Source of the DNA: Taibaiella helvus_B
GTDB taxonomy: Bacteria; Bacteroidota; Bacteroidia; Chitinophagales; Chitinophagaceae
Assembly: GCA_040392805.1 (NCBI GenBank)
Contig: JBEBVI010000028.1
Span: 1 to 19,895, forward strand
DNA length: 19,895 bases
Direction: 5' to 3'
The notes under the pieces: model-generated
The model's database searches: none
Seen by the model: only the letters and a program-made list of their open reading frames with translations
What the model was told of the DNA's origin: nothing
Shown here: positions 1-8,600 of the stretch, in pieces
Position numbering within the stretch: the first letter of the stretch is position 1
How the letters are laid out: every line of letters starts with the position of its first letter
Translations under genes and position numbers: made by a program

Positions 1-53
1 CAAATTGTGCCTTACATCCAAATCTATGCACAAAACTACGCGACGGGAAGTAT

Positions 54-103
54 AAAAACGGCTTCATTCCGGCAGGCTATACCTGAACCGGAATGAAGCC
101 GTT
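54..103 (-). terminator. Intrinsic terminator of the prolyl oligopeptidase gene
   Basis: A perfect 16-bp inverted repeat (57-72 with 88-103) has a 15-base loop that can form four more pairs (73-76 with 82-85). Read on the minus strand, the stem is followed by five T (54-58, partly inside the stem). It lies about 40 bases beyond the stop codon of the peptidase gene at 145. Confidence 0.85.
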
Positions 104-144
104 AACTGTATCATTCAAACTATAGAATGATAAACGGTTTATCC

Positions 145-2262
145 TTAAAGTGTCACCCCCATATTATAAAACACAAAGCTCCAGATATCAGCAGCTTCAT
201 CAATCATTTTAGAAGTCGGTTTACCTGCCCCGTGGCCGGCTTTACTGTCAATACGTATCAGCGCCGGTTGTGCGCAGCCCTGTGCTTCCTGTAAGGCTGC
301 AGCGAACTTAAAGGAATGCGCAGGTACCACACGATCATCATGATCGGCAGTAGTGATTAGTGTTGCGGGATAGCATACTCCTTTTTTGATATTATGCAAG
401 GGAGAATACTTCAGCAGATATTCCAGCTGATCTTTATTGTCGCTGCTTCCGTATTCCACAGCCCAGCCCCAGCCAACAGTAAATTTATGATAGCGCAACA
501 TATCCAGAACACCGACCTGGGGAATAGCTACTTTAAATAATTCCGGGCGCTGGGTTAGGCAGGCGCCCACCAGCAAACCGCCGTTACTGCCGCCACGTAT
601 CGCCAGCTTTGAAGAGCTGGTATAGCCTTCTCTGATCAGGTATTCTGCCCCGGCAATAAAATCATCAAAAACATTTTGCTTTTTATCCAGCATGCCCCCT
701 TTATGCCATTCTTCTCCGTATTCACCGCCCCCTCTGAGGTTAGCTACACAAAAGATCCCGCCCTTCTCTACAAAAACCAAATTAGCCACAGAAAAGGATG
801 GAGTAACATTGATATTGAATCCACCATAGGCATACAACAAGGTAGGATTACTGCCGTCTAATTTTATCCCTTTTTTATAAGTGATAAACATAGGCACTTT
901 TGTCCCATCTTTACTGGTATAAAATACCTGCTTCGTTTCAAAATCAGACGGATTAAATTTTACCTCAGACGAACGGTATAATTCACTTTTACCGGAAGCT
1001 ATATCGTAACTAAAAATAGTGGGCGGATAAGTAAAGGAAGTAAAAGTATAGTAGAAGTGATCATCTTCTTTTTTACAGCCAAAACCTGACGCCGTACCTA
1101 AGCCGGGAAGTTGTATCTTATTTTCAAGCACACCGGTTAAGGAATATTGCTCTACTTCGGTTGTTACATCTTTTAAATAACTCGCAAACAACTTGCCGCC
1201 TCCTGTTCGCACACTTTCGAGCAATTCTTTTCTTTCCGGTATCAGGACCTGCCAGTTTGCTTCAGAAGGATTTTGAGGATCCAATTGTACCAATTTATAA
1301 TTAGGGGCCTTACTGTTTGTCTGCAACAACAGTTTATCACCAATATTATCCACCACCGATGCATTGGTAGCAAAGCCTTGTACAATGGTAGTAAAACCTG
1401 CTGTTTGCTCATTTTTCAGGTCTTTCACCTTAATTTCACTGCCATCAGTCCCTTCTGAGATATTTAAAACCAGGAAACGCTCATCTTCTGTAAGGCCGGC
1501 AGACACATAGCGCAGGGCATGATCCCTATCTTCATATATTAAGCGATCTTCATTTTGAGGCGTACCTATTTTATGATAAAAAATCTTCTGGTATTCTGTC
1601 TTTGCGCTATACTTCGTTTTTTCATCCTTGGGGCGGTCATAGCCGCTATAATAAAAACCATCATCTCCTGCCCAACTGATCCCCGTAAATTTCACATATT
1701 CTATTTTATCTTTAAGCAGCTTCCTTCCCTTAAAATCCATCACATAGATCTCCTGCCAGTCGCTCCCGGATGCGGAAACCGCGTAAGCAAAATATTGCTG
1801 TTTCTTGGAAAAAGCCATAGTCTGCAAGGCAACCGTTCCGTCGGCAGATAATTTGTTGGGATCCAGTAAAACCTCCGCTTTCCCGTTAAGCCCTTTCTGA
1901 ACGTATAATACCGACTGGTTCTGCAGCCCGTCATTTTTAAAGTAGACATACCATTCTCCCTCTTTTTGGGGTGCGCCATATTTAGGATAATTCCACAGTT
2001 CGGTCAGGCGGGCATGGATCTCACTCCTGAAGGGTATTTGGGAAAGATAGGATTCCGTAAGCTTATTTTGTTCTTTTACCCAGGCTTCTGTATCCCGGGC
2101 TGTATCGTTCTCCAGCCAACGATAGGGATCACTGATCTTGTGATCGAAATATACATCCGTCTGATCTACCTTCCGGGTAACCGGGTACTGGATAGTCTGT
2201 GCATTCATATAATTTGAGCAAAGAGCCGTAAATGCCAGAAGTTTAAATGGTTTTATTGTCAT
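145..2262 (-). CDS. Secreted prolyl oligopeptidase (serine peptidase family S9A)
   Basis: The enzyme cleaves short peptides on the carboxyl side of proline. The 705-residue length is normal for the family. Residues 1-22 look like a type I signal peptide ending NA|Q, so the mature enzyme should act in the periplasm or outside the cell. Residues about 25-440 are the seven-bladed propeller region, opening with the typical DPYRWLE (45-51). The C-terminal alpha/beta hydrolase domain carries the full catalytic triad: Ser559 in GGSNGG, Asp642 in HDDRVVP and His677 in AGHGAGK. Arg644 matches the substrate-binding Arg of porcine prolyl oligopeptidase. The ATG at 2260-2262 has no Shine-Dalgarno sequence, as is usual here. 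A TACATTTG box lies 41 bases upstream and a strong terminator follows, so it is probably monocistronic. Family assignment is firm; the natural substrate is unknown. Confidence 0.95.
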   Translation of the reverse strand: MTIKPFKLLAFTALCSNYMNAQTIQYPVTRKVDQTDVYFDHKISDPYRWLENDTARDTEAWVKEQNKLTESYLSQIPFRSEIHARLTELWNYPKYGAPQKEGEWYVYFKNDGLQNQSVLYVQKGLNGKAEVLLDPNKLSADGTVALQTMAFSKKQQYFAYAVSASGSDWQEIYVMDFKGRKLLKDKIEYVKFTGISWAGDDGFYYSGYDRPKDEKTKYSAKTEYQKIFYHKIGTPQNEDRLIYEDRDHALRYVSAGLTEDERFLVLNISEGTDGSEIKVKDLKNEQTAGFTTIVQGFATNASVVDNIGDKLLLQTNSKAPNYKLVQLDPQNPSEANWQVLIPERKELLESVRTGGGKLFASYLKDVTTEVEQYSLTGVLENKIQLPGLGTASGFGCKKEDDHFYYTFTSFTYPPTIFSYDIASGKSELYRSSEVKFNPSDFETKQVFYTSKDGTKVPMFITYKKGIKLDGSNPTLLYAYGGFNINVTPSFSVANLVFVEKGGIFCVANLRGGGEYGEEWHKGGMLDKKQNVFDDFIAGAEYLIREGYTSSSKLAIRGGSNGGLLVGACLTQRPELFKVAIPQVGVLDMLRYHKFTVGWGWAVEYGSSDNKDQLEYLLKYSPLHNIKKGVCYPATLITTADHDDRVVPAHSFKFAAALQEAQGCAQPALIRIDSKAGHGAGKPTSKMIDEAADIWSFVFYNMGVTL

Positions 2263-2302
2263 CTGGTAAGATATAATTAAATAATTCCGTTAAAAAGAGC
2301 AA

Positions 2303-2310
2303 CAAATGTA
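2303..2310 (-). promoter_or_regulatory. Bacteroidota -7 promoter element (TACATTTG) of the peptidase gene
   Basis: On the minus strand this reads TACATTTG, a full match to the TAnnTTTG -7 consensus of Bacteroidota. It lies 41 bases upstream of the peptidase ATG. No clear -33 TTTG is visible at the expected distance. Confidence 0.5.
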
Positions 2311-2392
2311 CTTACAGATTTTGACTTATCCGGCATCACATTACACTTACAGTCTATATCTCCTACCGGCTTCAGGTGAGAAATGCCGGAAA

Positions 2393-3109
2393 CTACCGGC
2401 AATTGTGCACCTGGGCAGATTCCATATCCCGGTACATCAGCCTTAACAGAGCCGACTTCTTTTTCAATACATCCGATTTACTTTTAGGATACCGTTCAAA
2501 GAAATTAAAGCAATCACTGCTGGCCTGTATGCTTCCTTTTTTCAGGATCACCTGGTAGCAATCCCTGAAATCCATAACTGACTTATAAAAATATTTCAGG
2601 TGGAAACGCATGCCGAAGATACTATCATTTCCTGCTATAAAGGTATGGCGTGCTTTATACTCAGGCGTTATGCCACGCGGCCCTGCAAGCAGTTGGTTGG
2701 TGGCCGGCGTAAAACAGTTCAGGCTCAGCACAACGGAATCTTTTATTATGGCCAGCTCTCCTTCCCCACCTTCGCTCATTATCGTATAAACATCGCCCTT
2801 CTTTTTCAGGAAAAGAAATACCTGCTGTCCTTGTTTACGGCGACCGCTATTACGTGGTTCCTGTTTTTCCACTTTCAATACCCGGACATTACTTCGGTTT
2901 GCAGGTCTTACATCCATATAGCGGCCCTGCTCCCGGATAATAGTTCCATAAACAATTTCATCGGCGGTAGCCGCCATATCAAAAAGTTTGGCGGCTATAT
3001 AAGGCTCCCTGGCATAGCTGTTTTTGCTGCAGGCAACAATGCAATACAACAATAGCCCGACAGCAAAAAACATCCTCAGCATCTGGTGCGATTTTAAATA
3101 AAAAAGCAA
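2393..3109 (-). CDS. Small lipoprotein of unknown function
   Basis: I do not recognise the family. This 238-residue product starts with a hydrophobic segment and a lipobox (IVAC, Cys27), so it is probably a lipid-anchored envelope protein. The rest is a basic, mixed alpha/beta chain. Residues about 45-100 (DEIVYGTI, a VRVLKVEK strand, then a QQVFLFLKKKGDVY strand) resemble a small beta domain, and the C-terminus is helical and lysine-rich. The start is a TTG codon (3107-3109) preceded by a strong Shine-Dalgarno sequence (AAAAGGAG, five bases before TTG). The alternative ATG at Met10 (3080-3082) lacks one. Either start keeps the lipobox. The gene ends 130 bases before the peptidase gene on the same strand; a functional link is not evident. 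Confidence 0.75.
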   Translation of the reverse strand: MLFYLKSHQMLRMFFAVGLLLYCIVACSKNSYAREPYIAAKLFDMAATADEIVYGTIIREQGRYMDVRPANRSNVRVLKVEKQEPRNSGRRKQGQQVFLFLKKKGDVYTIMSEGGEGELAIIKDSVVLSLNCFTPATNQLLAGPRGITPEYKARHTFIAGNDSIFGMRFHLKYFYKSVMDFRDCYQVILKKGSIQASSDCFNFFERYPKSKSDVLKKKSALLRLMYRDMESAQVHNCR

Positions 3110-3111
3110 TA

Positions 3112-3119
3112 TATCTCCT
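3112..3119 (-). promoter_or_regulatory. Shine-Dalgarno sequence deciding a TTG start
   Basis: On the minus strand this region reads AAAAGGAG followed by five A/T bases and TTG. Such a strong ribosome binding site is uncommon for this window, where the other genes have AT-rich leaders without one. It supports TTG at 3107-3109 as the start of the lipoprotein gene. Confidence 0.5.
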
Positions 3120-3416
3120 TTTAAGTAACAGTGTTAAAATAGCTTCCTCATTTCATATCTATGGTTAACCCAAATTATTTTACTCTTTGATCGGAAAATG
3201 TCCCCACTCCACAAAAGAAACACCACTTTGTTACGTATTTTGTTCCGGGCATGACGACACTCTCTTCAATACGGCTCCATACAAGTGGAGTAGTATTTTG
3301 ATACCATTCCTAACGGGTGCAACAACCTATCCGGGAAGTGGTTATGCTGATAATTCCATCATAAAGTCTATTTTAGTGGCCTGAAAAGTAAAATCATTAT
3401 TCTAAAAACACATACC

Positions 3417-3424
3417 TAACTTTG
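3417..3424 (+). promoter_or_regulatory. -7 promoter element (TAACTTTG) of fabG
   Basis: TAACTTTG matches the Bacteroidota TAnnTTTG consensus and lies 23 bases before the fabG ATG, which implies a very short leader. No convincing -33 TTTG is present. Confidence 0.55.
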
Positions 3425-3447
3425 CACATTCATTAAAATTAAGGCCA

Positions 3448-4194
3448 ATGAAATTACTCGACAACAAAACAGCACTGATCACCGGCGGCAGCAGGGGTAT
3501 AGGAGAAGCAATAGTACTAAAATTCGCCGAACATGGTGCCAATATTGCATTCACATACTTATCCTCAGAAGAAAAAGCACAAGCCCTGGTGGCCAGGGTA
3601 CAGGAAATGGGCGTGAAAGCAGTAGCTTATAAAAGTGATGCCGCCGATTTTGCTTCTGCCGAAGCGCTGGTAAATGAGGTACAAAAAGAATTCGGAAAAA
3701 TTGACATTTGTATCAATAATGCCGGTATTTCGAGAGACAATCTTTTATTAAGGGTAAACGAGGAACAGTGGGACGAAGTAATGAATGCCAATTTAAAATC
3801 CGTATTCAACCTGACCAGGCATGTAGTGCGGGGCATGATGAAGGAGCGTAGCGGGAGCATCATCAATATGAGCTCGATTGTAGGTATAAAGGGCAATGCA
3901 GGACAGAGCAGCTATGCGGCATCAAAAGCCGGAATTATCGGCTTTACCAAATCTGTGGCACAGGAGTTAGGCAGCCGAAACATACGTTGCAATGCTATTG
4001 CCCCCGGTTTTATAGAAACGGATATGACGCATTACCTGAAGGAGGGGGATGCCGATCAGTGGTTTAATAAGATTCCGCTGCACCGCTTCGGAAAGCCTGA
4101 AGAGATCGCCGATGTAGCCCTTTTCTTAGCATCGGATCTGAGCTCTTATGTAACAGGCCAGGTGATCAGCGCCTGCGGTGGCATGAATGTGTAG
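3448..4194 (+). CDS. fabG: 3-oxoacyl-ACP reductase FabG
   Basis: A short-chain dehydrogenase/reductase that reduces 3-oxoacyl-ACP to 3-hydroxyacyl-ACP with NADPH in cytoplasmic type II fatty acid synthesis. The 248 residues are the normal length. Visible motifs are the cofactor-binding TGGSRGIG (12-19), NNAG (90-93), and the catalytic tetrad Asn115 (NANL), Ser143 (MSSIVG), Tyr156 and Lys160 (SYAASK). The PGFIETDM segment (186-193) and the C-terminal TGQVISACGGM (236-246) are typical of FabG rather than of other reductases in the superfamily. The ATG follows an AT-rich leader without a Shine-Dalgarno sequence. fabH follows 88 bases downstream on the same strand with its own promoter box, which fits a fatty acid synthesis pair. 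A genome may hold several FabG-like paralogs, so the exact substrate is inferred. Confidence 0.92.
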   Translation: MKLLDNKTALITGGSRGIGEAIVLKFAEHGANIAFTYLSSEEKAQALVARVQEMGVKAVAYKSDAADFASAEALVNEVQKEFGKIDICINNAGISRDNLLLRVNEEQWDEVMNANLKSVFNLTRHVVRGMMKERSGSIINMSSIVGIKGNAGQSSYAASKAGIIGFTKSVAQELGSRNIRCNAIAPGFIETDMTHYLKEGDADQWFNKIPLHRFGKPEEIADVALFLASDLSSYVTGQVISACGGMNV

Positions 4195-4254
4195 CATATA
4201 ACGGGTAAGAAAAACACAACGGGCGGCTTCGCTTATTATATAAACATATTAAGG

Positions 4255-4262
4255 TACCTTTG
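4255..4262 (+). promoter_or_regulatory. -7 promoter element (TACCTTTG) of fabH
   Basis: TACCTTTG fits TAnnTTTG and lies 20 bases before the fabH ATG, similar to the 23-base distance at fabG. It suggests fabH can be transcribed independently of fabG. Confidence 0.5.
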
Positions 4263-4282
4263 AACCTCAAATTTTAAATTTA

Positions 4283-5275
4283 ATGGGAAAAATTCGGGCA
4301 GCGATAACAGCTGTGGGCGGGTACGTACCGGATTATATATTAACCAACCAGGAGTTGGAGCGTATAGTAGACACTACGGATGAATGGATTACGACACGTA
4401 CCGGCATTAAAGAACGACGCATATTAAAAGGAGAAGGACTGGGTACCTCCTATATGGCCACCCTGGCAGTTAAAGACCTGCTGCAAAAGAAAAATATCGA
4501 TCCGCTCAGCATTGACTTGCTCATCGTTGCCACTACCACACCAGATATGCAATTCCCGGCAACAGCCAATCTCGTTTCAAATAATTGTGGGATCAGTAAT
4601 GCTTTCAGCTACGACGTCAGCGCGGCCTGTAGCGGGTTTCTTTATGCCCTGACTACTGCAGCACAATTTATTGAAAGCGGCAGGAACAAACGCGTGATCG
4701 TAGTAGGAGCGGATAAGATGAGCTCTATAGTTGACTACCAGGACCGCTCCACCTGCATCATCTTCGGTGATGGTGCCGGCGCTGTATTACTGGAACCCAC
4801 GGAAGACGGAACGGGCATTATGGATTCCATATTAAAAAGCGATGGTGCGGGATGGATACACCTGCATCAGAAAGCCGGCGGATCGGCAAAACCGGCCAGT
4901 ATCGAAACGGTTATGGAGAAAGAGCATTACATATACCAGGAGGGGCAAACCGTATTTAAGTTTGCCGTTAAAAATATGGCCGAGGTATCCGCTCAGATCA
5001 TGGAACGCAACGGGCTTAGTGGAGAAGATGTAAGCTGGCTGGTACCGCACCAGGCCAACCTCCGCATCATCAGCGCAACAGCCGATCGTATGGGGCTGCC
5101 TGAAGAAAAAGTAATGCTGAACATACAGCGTTACGGTAATACTACCAGCGGCACTATTCCTTTATGCCTCTGGGAATGGGAAGATAAGCTGAAAAAAGGC
5201 GACAATCTTATCCTGGCGGCTTTCGGAGGCGGTTTCACCTGGGGAGCGACTTATATTAAATGGGCTTATGAGTAA
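4283..5275 (+). CDS. fabH: Beta-ketoacyl-ACP synthase III FabH
   Basis: This enzyme starts type II fatty acid synthesis by condensing an acyl-CoA primer with malonyl-ACP in the cytoplasm. The 330 residues match the family length. The thiolase-fold catalytic triad is complete: Cys116 in DVSAACSGF, His256 in VPHQANLR and Asn286 in YGNTTSGTIP. Other family hallmarks are DEWITTRTGI (33-42), ATTTPD (83-88), FGDGAGAVLL (161-170) and the C-terminal AAFGGGFTWGA (312-322). Whether it prefers acetyl-CoA or branched-chain primers cannot be read from the sequence. It follows fabG on the same strand with an 88-base gap. A bidirectional terminator lies about 200 bases downstream, past a REP-like repeat. 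Confidence 0.94.
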   Translation: MGKIRAAITAVGGYVPDYILTNQELERIVDTTDEWITTRTGIKERRILKGEGLGTSYMATLAVKDLLQKKNIDPLSIDLLIVATTTPDMQFPATANLVSNNCGISNAFSYDVSAACSGFLYALTTAAQFIESGRNKRVIVVGADKMSSIVDYQDRSTCIIFGDGAGAVLLEPTEDGTGIMDSILKSDGAGWIHLHQKAGGSAKPASIETVMEKEHYIYQEGQTVFKFAVKNMAEVSAQIMERNGLSGEDVSWLVPHQANLRIISATADRMGLPEEKVMLNIQRYGNTTSGTIPLCLWEWEDKLKKGDNLILAAFGGGFTWGATYIKWAYE

Positions 5276-5303
5276 GTATATATAGCCAAAATAACCGCCC
5301 CAC

Positions 5304-5413
5304 GTAACCGTCATGTCGACCGCACCCCGAGCTTGTCGAGGGGGCTGTAGAGACATCTCCCAGGTTTACCCCATAAGATGTTTGCGACCTCACGGGTGAA
5401 CTATCTCATGGGG
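5304..5413. repeat. REP-like dispersed intergenic repeat with two hairpins
   Basis: The core CCCGAGCTTGTCGAGGG (5326-5342) is of the kind found in dispersed palindromic intergenic repeats of many bacteria. It sits in an imperfect stem closed by ATGTC (5313-5317) and GACAT (5352-5356). A second imperfect hairpin follows, pairing 5369-5379 with 5403-5413 (10 of 11 positions). The placement between convergent genes is typical. Multiplicity in the genome cannot be seen from one window, so the dispersed nature is inferred from resemblance. Confidence 0.6.
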
Positions 5414-5475
5414 CTTTAGAGCCGGAATTTATTTTGACACGGTTACTAAGTAAGGTTTCATTTTTTTATCATAAC

Positions 5476-5524
5476 AAAAAAAGAGTAAAGGGCTGTAAAA
5501 GGGACTTTACTCTTTTTCTTTTTT
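5476..5524. terminator. Bidirectional intrinsic terminator between convergent genes
   Basis: A perfect 13-bp inverted repeat (5478-5490 with 5505-5517) has a 14-base loop. A T-rich run (5511-5524) follows on the plus strand, and an A-run at 5476-5482 supplies T residues on the minus strand. It can end fabH transcripts and act as a backup for the minus-strand gene. Confidence 0.8.
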
Positions 5525-5527
5525 AAA

Positions 5528-5585
5528 GTTACCGTTTTTTGGGAGGACTGATGGCAACTCGGGGGACACTTGTACATCTCCCTGG
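5528..5585. repeat. Possible degraded second copy of the REP-like repeat
   Basis: This stretch parallels 5304-5364 in order and length. GTTACCGT matches GTAACCGT at the start, CTCGGGGG corresponds to TCGAGGGGG in the middle, and ACATCTCCCTGG differs at one base from ACATCTCCCAGG at the end. The central part has diverged, so this is tentative. Confidence 0.35.
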
Positions 5586-5615
5586 ATTTTGTATAATAGC
5601 TCCCTGAATTATTCT

Positions 5616-5644
5616 AAAAATTAAGGGCCACTAAAGGCCCTTAA
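5616..5644 (-). terminator. Intrinsic terminator of the 1056-residue protein gene
   Basis: TTAAGGGCC (5621-5629) pairs perfectly with GGCCCTTAA (5636-5644) around a six-base loop. On the minus strand five T follow (5616-5620). It lies 37 bases past the stop codon of the gene ending at 5682. It is the only clear terminator downstream of the three-gene run that begins at 15082. Confidence 0.88.
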
Positions 5645-5681
5645 CAACACAACACACAGAACGAACAGTAGAACATCTTCT

Positions 5682-8600
5682 TTACCGGACAAGTGTCACA
5701 TCACCTCTATAAACTTTTGTGCTGCCATCAGTTAAGGCCAGCGCAATGTGGTAAAAATAAGTATCCATTGGTGCAGGTGCTCCTTTAAAGGTGCCATCCC
5801 AGCCATTCTGCCCTAAACCGGCCTTATAAACTTCCTTACCCCAGCGATTGAATATACTGAAAGATAGTATTCTCTGGTGCTTCAGGTTCTCTATTTTGAA
5901 CACATCATTATTTCCATCCCCATTGGGGCTGAAAGCAGTAGGTATAAAGACCTCTTCCCCGCCTGAAATTCTTACCCATACCGAATCTTTTACCACACAG
6001 CCATCCGGATCAAAGCCGGAAACAATATATAAGGTAGATTTATCCGGAGTAGCTACAGGTGATGCAATTGCCGGGTTATTCAGAGATTCCATAGGACTCC
6101 ATAAATAGTAGGCCGCTCCTTCGACAAACAACTGAACGCTTTGTCCGTAACCGATAGTAGTGTCATTGTTTAGAATACGTGTCAAGGGTATGGGCTTAAC
6201 TTGTATAGAGGCGTCCAGTGTGTCGGAGCAGCCATAAAAGTCGGCCACTATTACTTTATAAAAATTCTCTCCTAATGGCGCTTTAATGTTAGGCGTATCA
6301 CATACCAGGCAAGAGAATCCTTCCGGCCGGGTGTAGTCGTCGTTAAACCAGGTATAAGTATAGCCACCCGTGCCGGTAATGCGCACCACCTCTCCATCAC
6401 AAACTATAGACTCCGCCGGATCTATAGCAAAATCTTTTTCAGCAACGTATACCAATACAGAATCCTTGAATGTACATCCACTACGACCAACAGTGGATAC
6501 CGTGTACCAGGTGGTTTTCTCTGCGAATACACCGGTTGAAGCTGCTCCCGGGTTATCCATTCCTTTGGCCGGGGACCAGGTATATTTAAAATCGGTTTCA
6601 GGCAGCTCGGTATACGAGAAGCGGATATCCGGCCTGCGCCTGTCTGCTACTACTGATCCCAGGTTGGCGCTACAAGCCGTTCCTGCCGACGTCTGACCCG
6701 CCCAAAGCGATGCCCTGTAAGGTGTAGTTATATAATAAATGGGCAGCATAGAGTCCTTGTTGTTATAATACCCCATATACTGAGGGTTAACTCCACTATA
6801 GCAAAATTGCACAATCAGGTTTTTAGTGGTATCATAATCATAGGGAATAGTAAATTCAAATTCATTCCAGCCGGGTTTAAGTGTAACAGAGGGAGCGGTA
6901 AATACCTCTGTTAACCCGATCTCAAATTCAGAATGGCTCGGTGATACAAACTCCAGCTTATCCGTACAGCGCATGGCTATTTTCACATTTTCAAATGTAG
7001 GATTGATAGGCGGCATACCCTCTTTAAAGTTTGCAAAATTCAGGGCAAGGCGCTGTAGTGTTCCCGGCTTCATACCTTCATGCTTCAATTCGTCCTTACG
7101 AATGATGATCTGCATTTTCTGCGTCTTATAATATTGATAAAACGGCCCCCAGTATTCCGCCCAGGTATAATGGACATTATTGGAAAAGCTGTTATTAGTG
7201 GTTTGCGCGATCTGAATATTAGTAAGGCCCTTATCCGATACCGGGCTATACGGGCCGCAAGCTATTGTTTTTAAAGGTTTAGCTCCGCCGGCCTCCGCAT
7301 CGAGCATCACATACTCACCTCCATCACATAGCACTACAGTATCGGGGCTTGCAATTATAAACGAAGAGCGGTCTATATAAAGCGTAAATGTATCTGTCGA
7401 TTTACAACCGTTCGTCAGGTTAGATGTTACCGTATATTTTGTAACATCTGCCCGGGGTGTCACAATAGTGGTGTCACACTGCAGGCAGGAGAAGTCCGAC
7501 TGCGGGCTGGCCGACCAGTTAAACCGGGTGCCCCCCGAAGCATACAGCTTTACTCCCGTACCGGCGCAGACAAAAGTATCTTTGGTTAAAAGCTCTGTAC
7601 CGGCGCGAACCATAACCGGAATTTTATAGGTCTGGATAACAGGTGCGCTGTTTGGCCCGCAAACCGAATCTTTCACCCGCACAACAAAATAGCGGAACCC
7701 TACATCGCCGGCAGGAGGTATCCAGGTTACACAACCTTTAATATCAGATGTACCCTGGTTCTGGTAAGTCACCGTAGCACCCTCTAATACCATCTTACTG
7801 TTATCGCTCACCTTTAAGGTCCCGGCTGCCGTACTACCGGCATTAAAGCAAAAATTCAGTTCTGTATTGCCGCAGGCAAAAATAGTATCACGGGTCAAAG
7901 TGCCACCACTCAGCGAAGACGGATCTATATTTACATAGGTAGGCGGCGTACTGCAATTTTTGATCTGCATACGCCAGTCCCTCATGATAGTGCCGATCAA
8001 TACGCCATTCCGGTATTTCTCCACCAGGAGCGCTATGTAAGGCGCCTGCGCACCTACAGGTGTAAAGCTGATGTCGCCGGTATTGGGATTCAGCGAAAAA
8101 GTATTTCCCGTTTCCAATGGGTTATTGGTCAGGTTATACTGAGCCCCCGAGAAAGGCATATCAATAGGCGGGTAGCCTGCACATACGACAAAAAGATCTG
8201 CTGTCGCACTTCGGGGTTGAATGATCTTATACACCAGCGAATCCCCGTCAGGGTCTACAACGCCACCATTGTACCTGAAGGGCGATCCTGCACATGCATC
8301 AACAGGAGCAGACACCGTAAAGTAGGGTGACGACTGCCTCCTGGCAGCCACATTATCAATCGTGGCTTCCACATAGAGGTTATGGTCCCAGGGAGGCTGA
8401 ATCTGTAAATTGCTGATAAAATCCCTGTCCCGTTCATAAATATTAACAGAAAAAATCCACTTACTGCAGGCCTTGATGGTAACTACACCGGTATACCACC
8501 ATTCACGGTACATTTCATTTGTAGAATTGATATCATTACAGCTATTGGTCTGTCCGGCACAACCGGGATCCGTTACCTGGCCGTTAGGTTTACCGTCAGG

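Larger units (their letters stand above)
3110..3447. other. Divergent intergenic region between the lipoprotein gene and fabG
   Basis: These 338 bases separate two divergently transcribed genes. They hold the Shine-Dalgarno site of the lipoprotein gene at the left edge and the fabG promoter box at the right. A 65-codon open frame (3187-3384, plus strand) has no recognisable product, signal or ribosome binding site and is not called as a gene. A 5-bp stem at 3275-3290 is too weak to be a terminator. Confidence 0.5.
5276..5681. other. Convergent intergenic region with repeats and terminators
   Basis: These 406 bases lie between convergent genes (fabH and the 1056-residue Ig-like protein). They contain a REP-like repeat (5304-5413), a bidirectional terminator (5476-5524), a probable degraded copy of the repeat (5528-5585) and a minus-strand terminator (5616-5644), each listed separately. 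An open frame on the minus strand at 5162-5356 runs from the repeat into fabH and is an artefact of the repeat. Confidence 0.7.

Noticed and set aside
2385..2400. Short GCCGG/CCGGC hairpin at the stop codon of the 238-residue lipoprotein gene
   Set aside because: Five base pairs, overlapping the stop codon, with no T-run on the minus strand; not convincing as a terminator.
3187..3384. 65-codon open frame on the plus strand upstream of fabG
   Set aside because: No recognisable product, no ribosome binding site or promoter box, and low-complexity composition; it looks like a chance frame in an intergenic region.
5162..5356. 64-codon open frame on the minus strand starting in the REP-like repeat
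   Set aside because: It is read from the repeat and then antisense to the end of fabH; frames of this kind are artefacts of such repeats.
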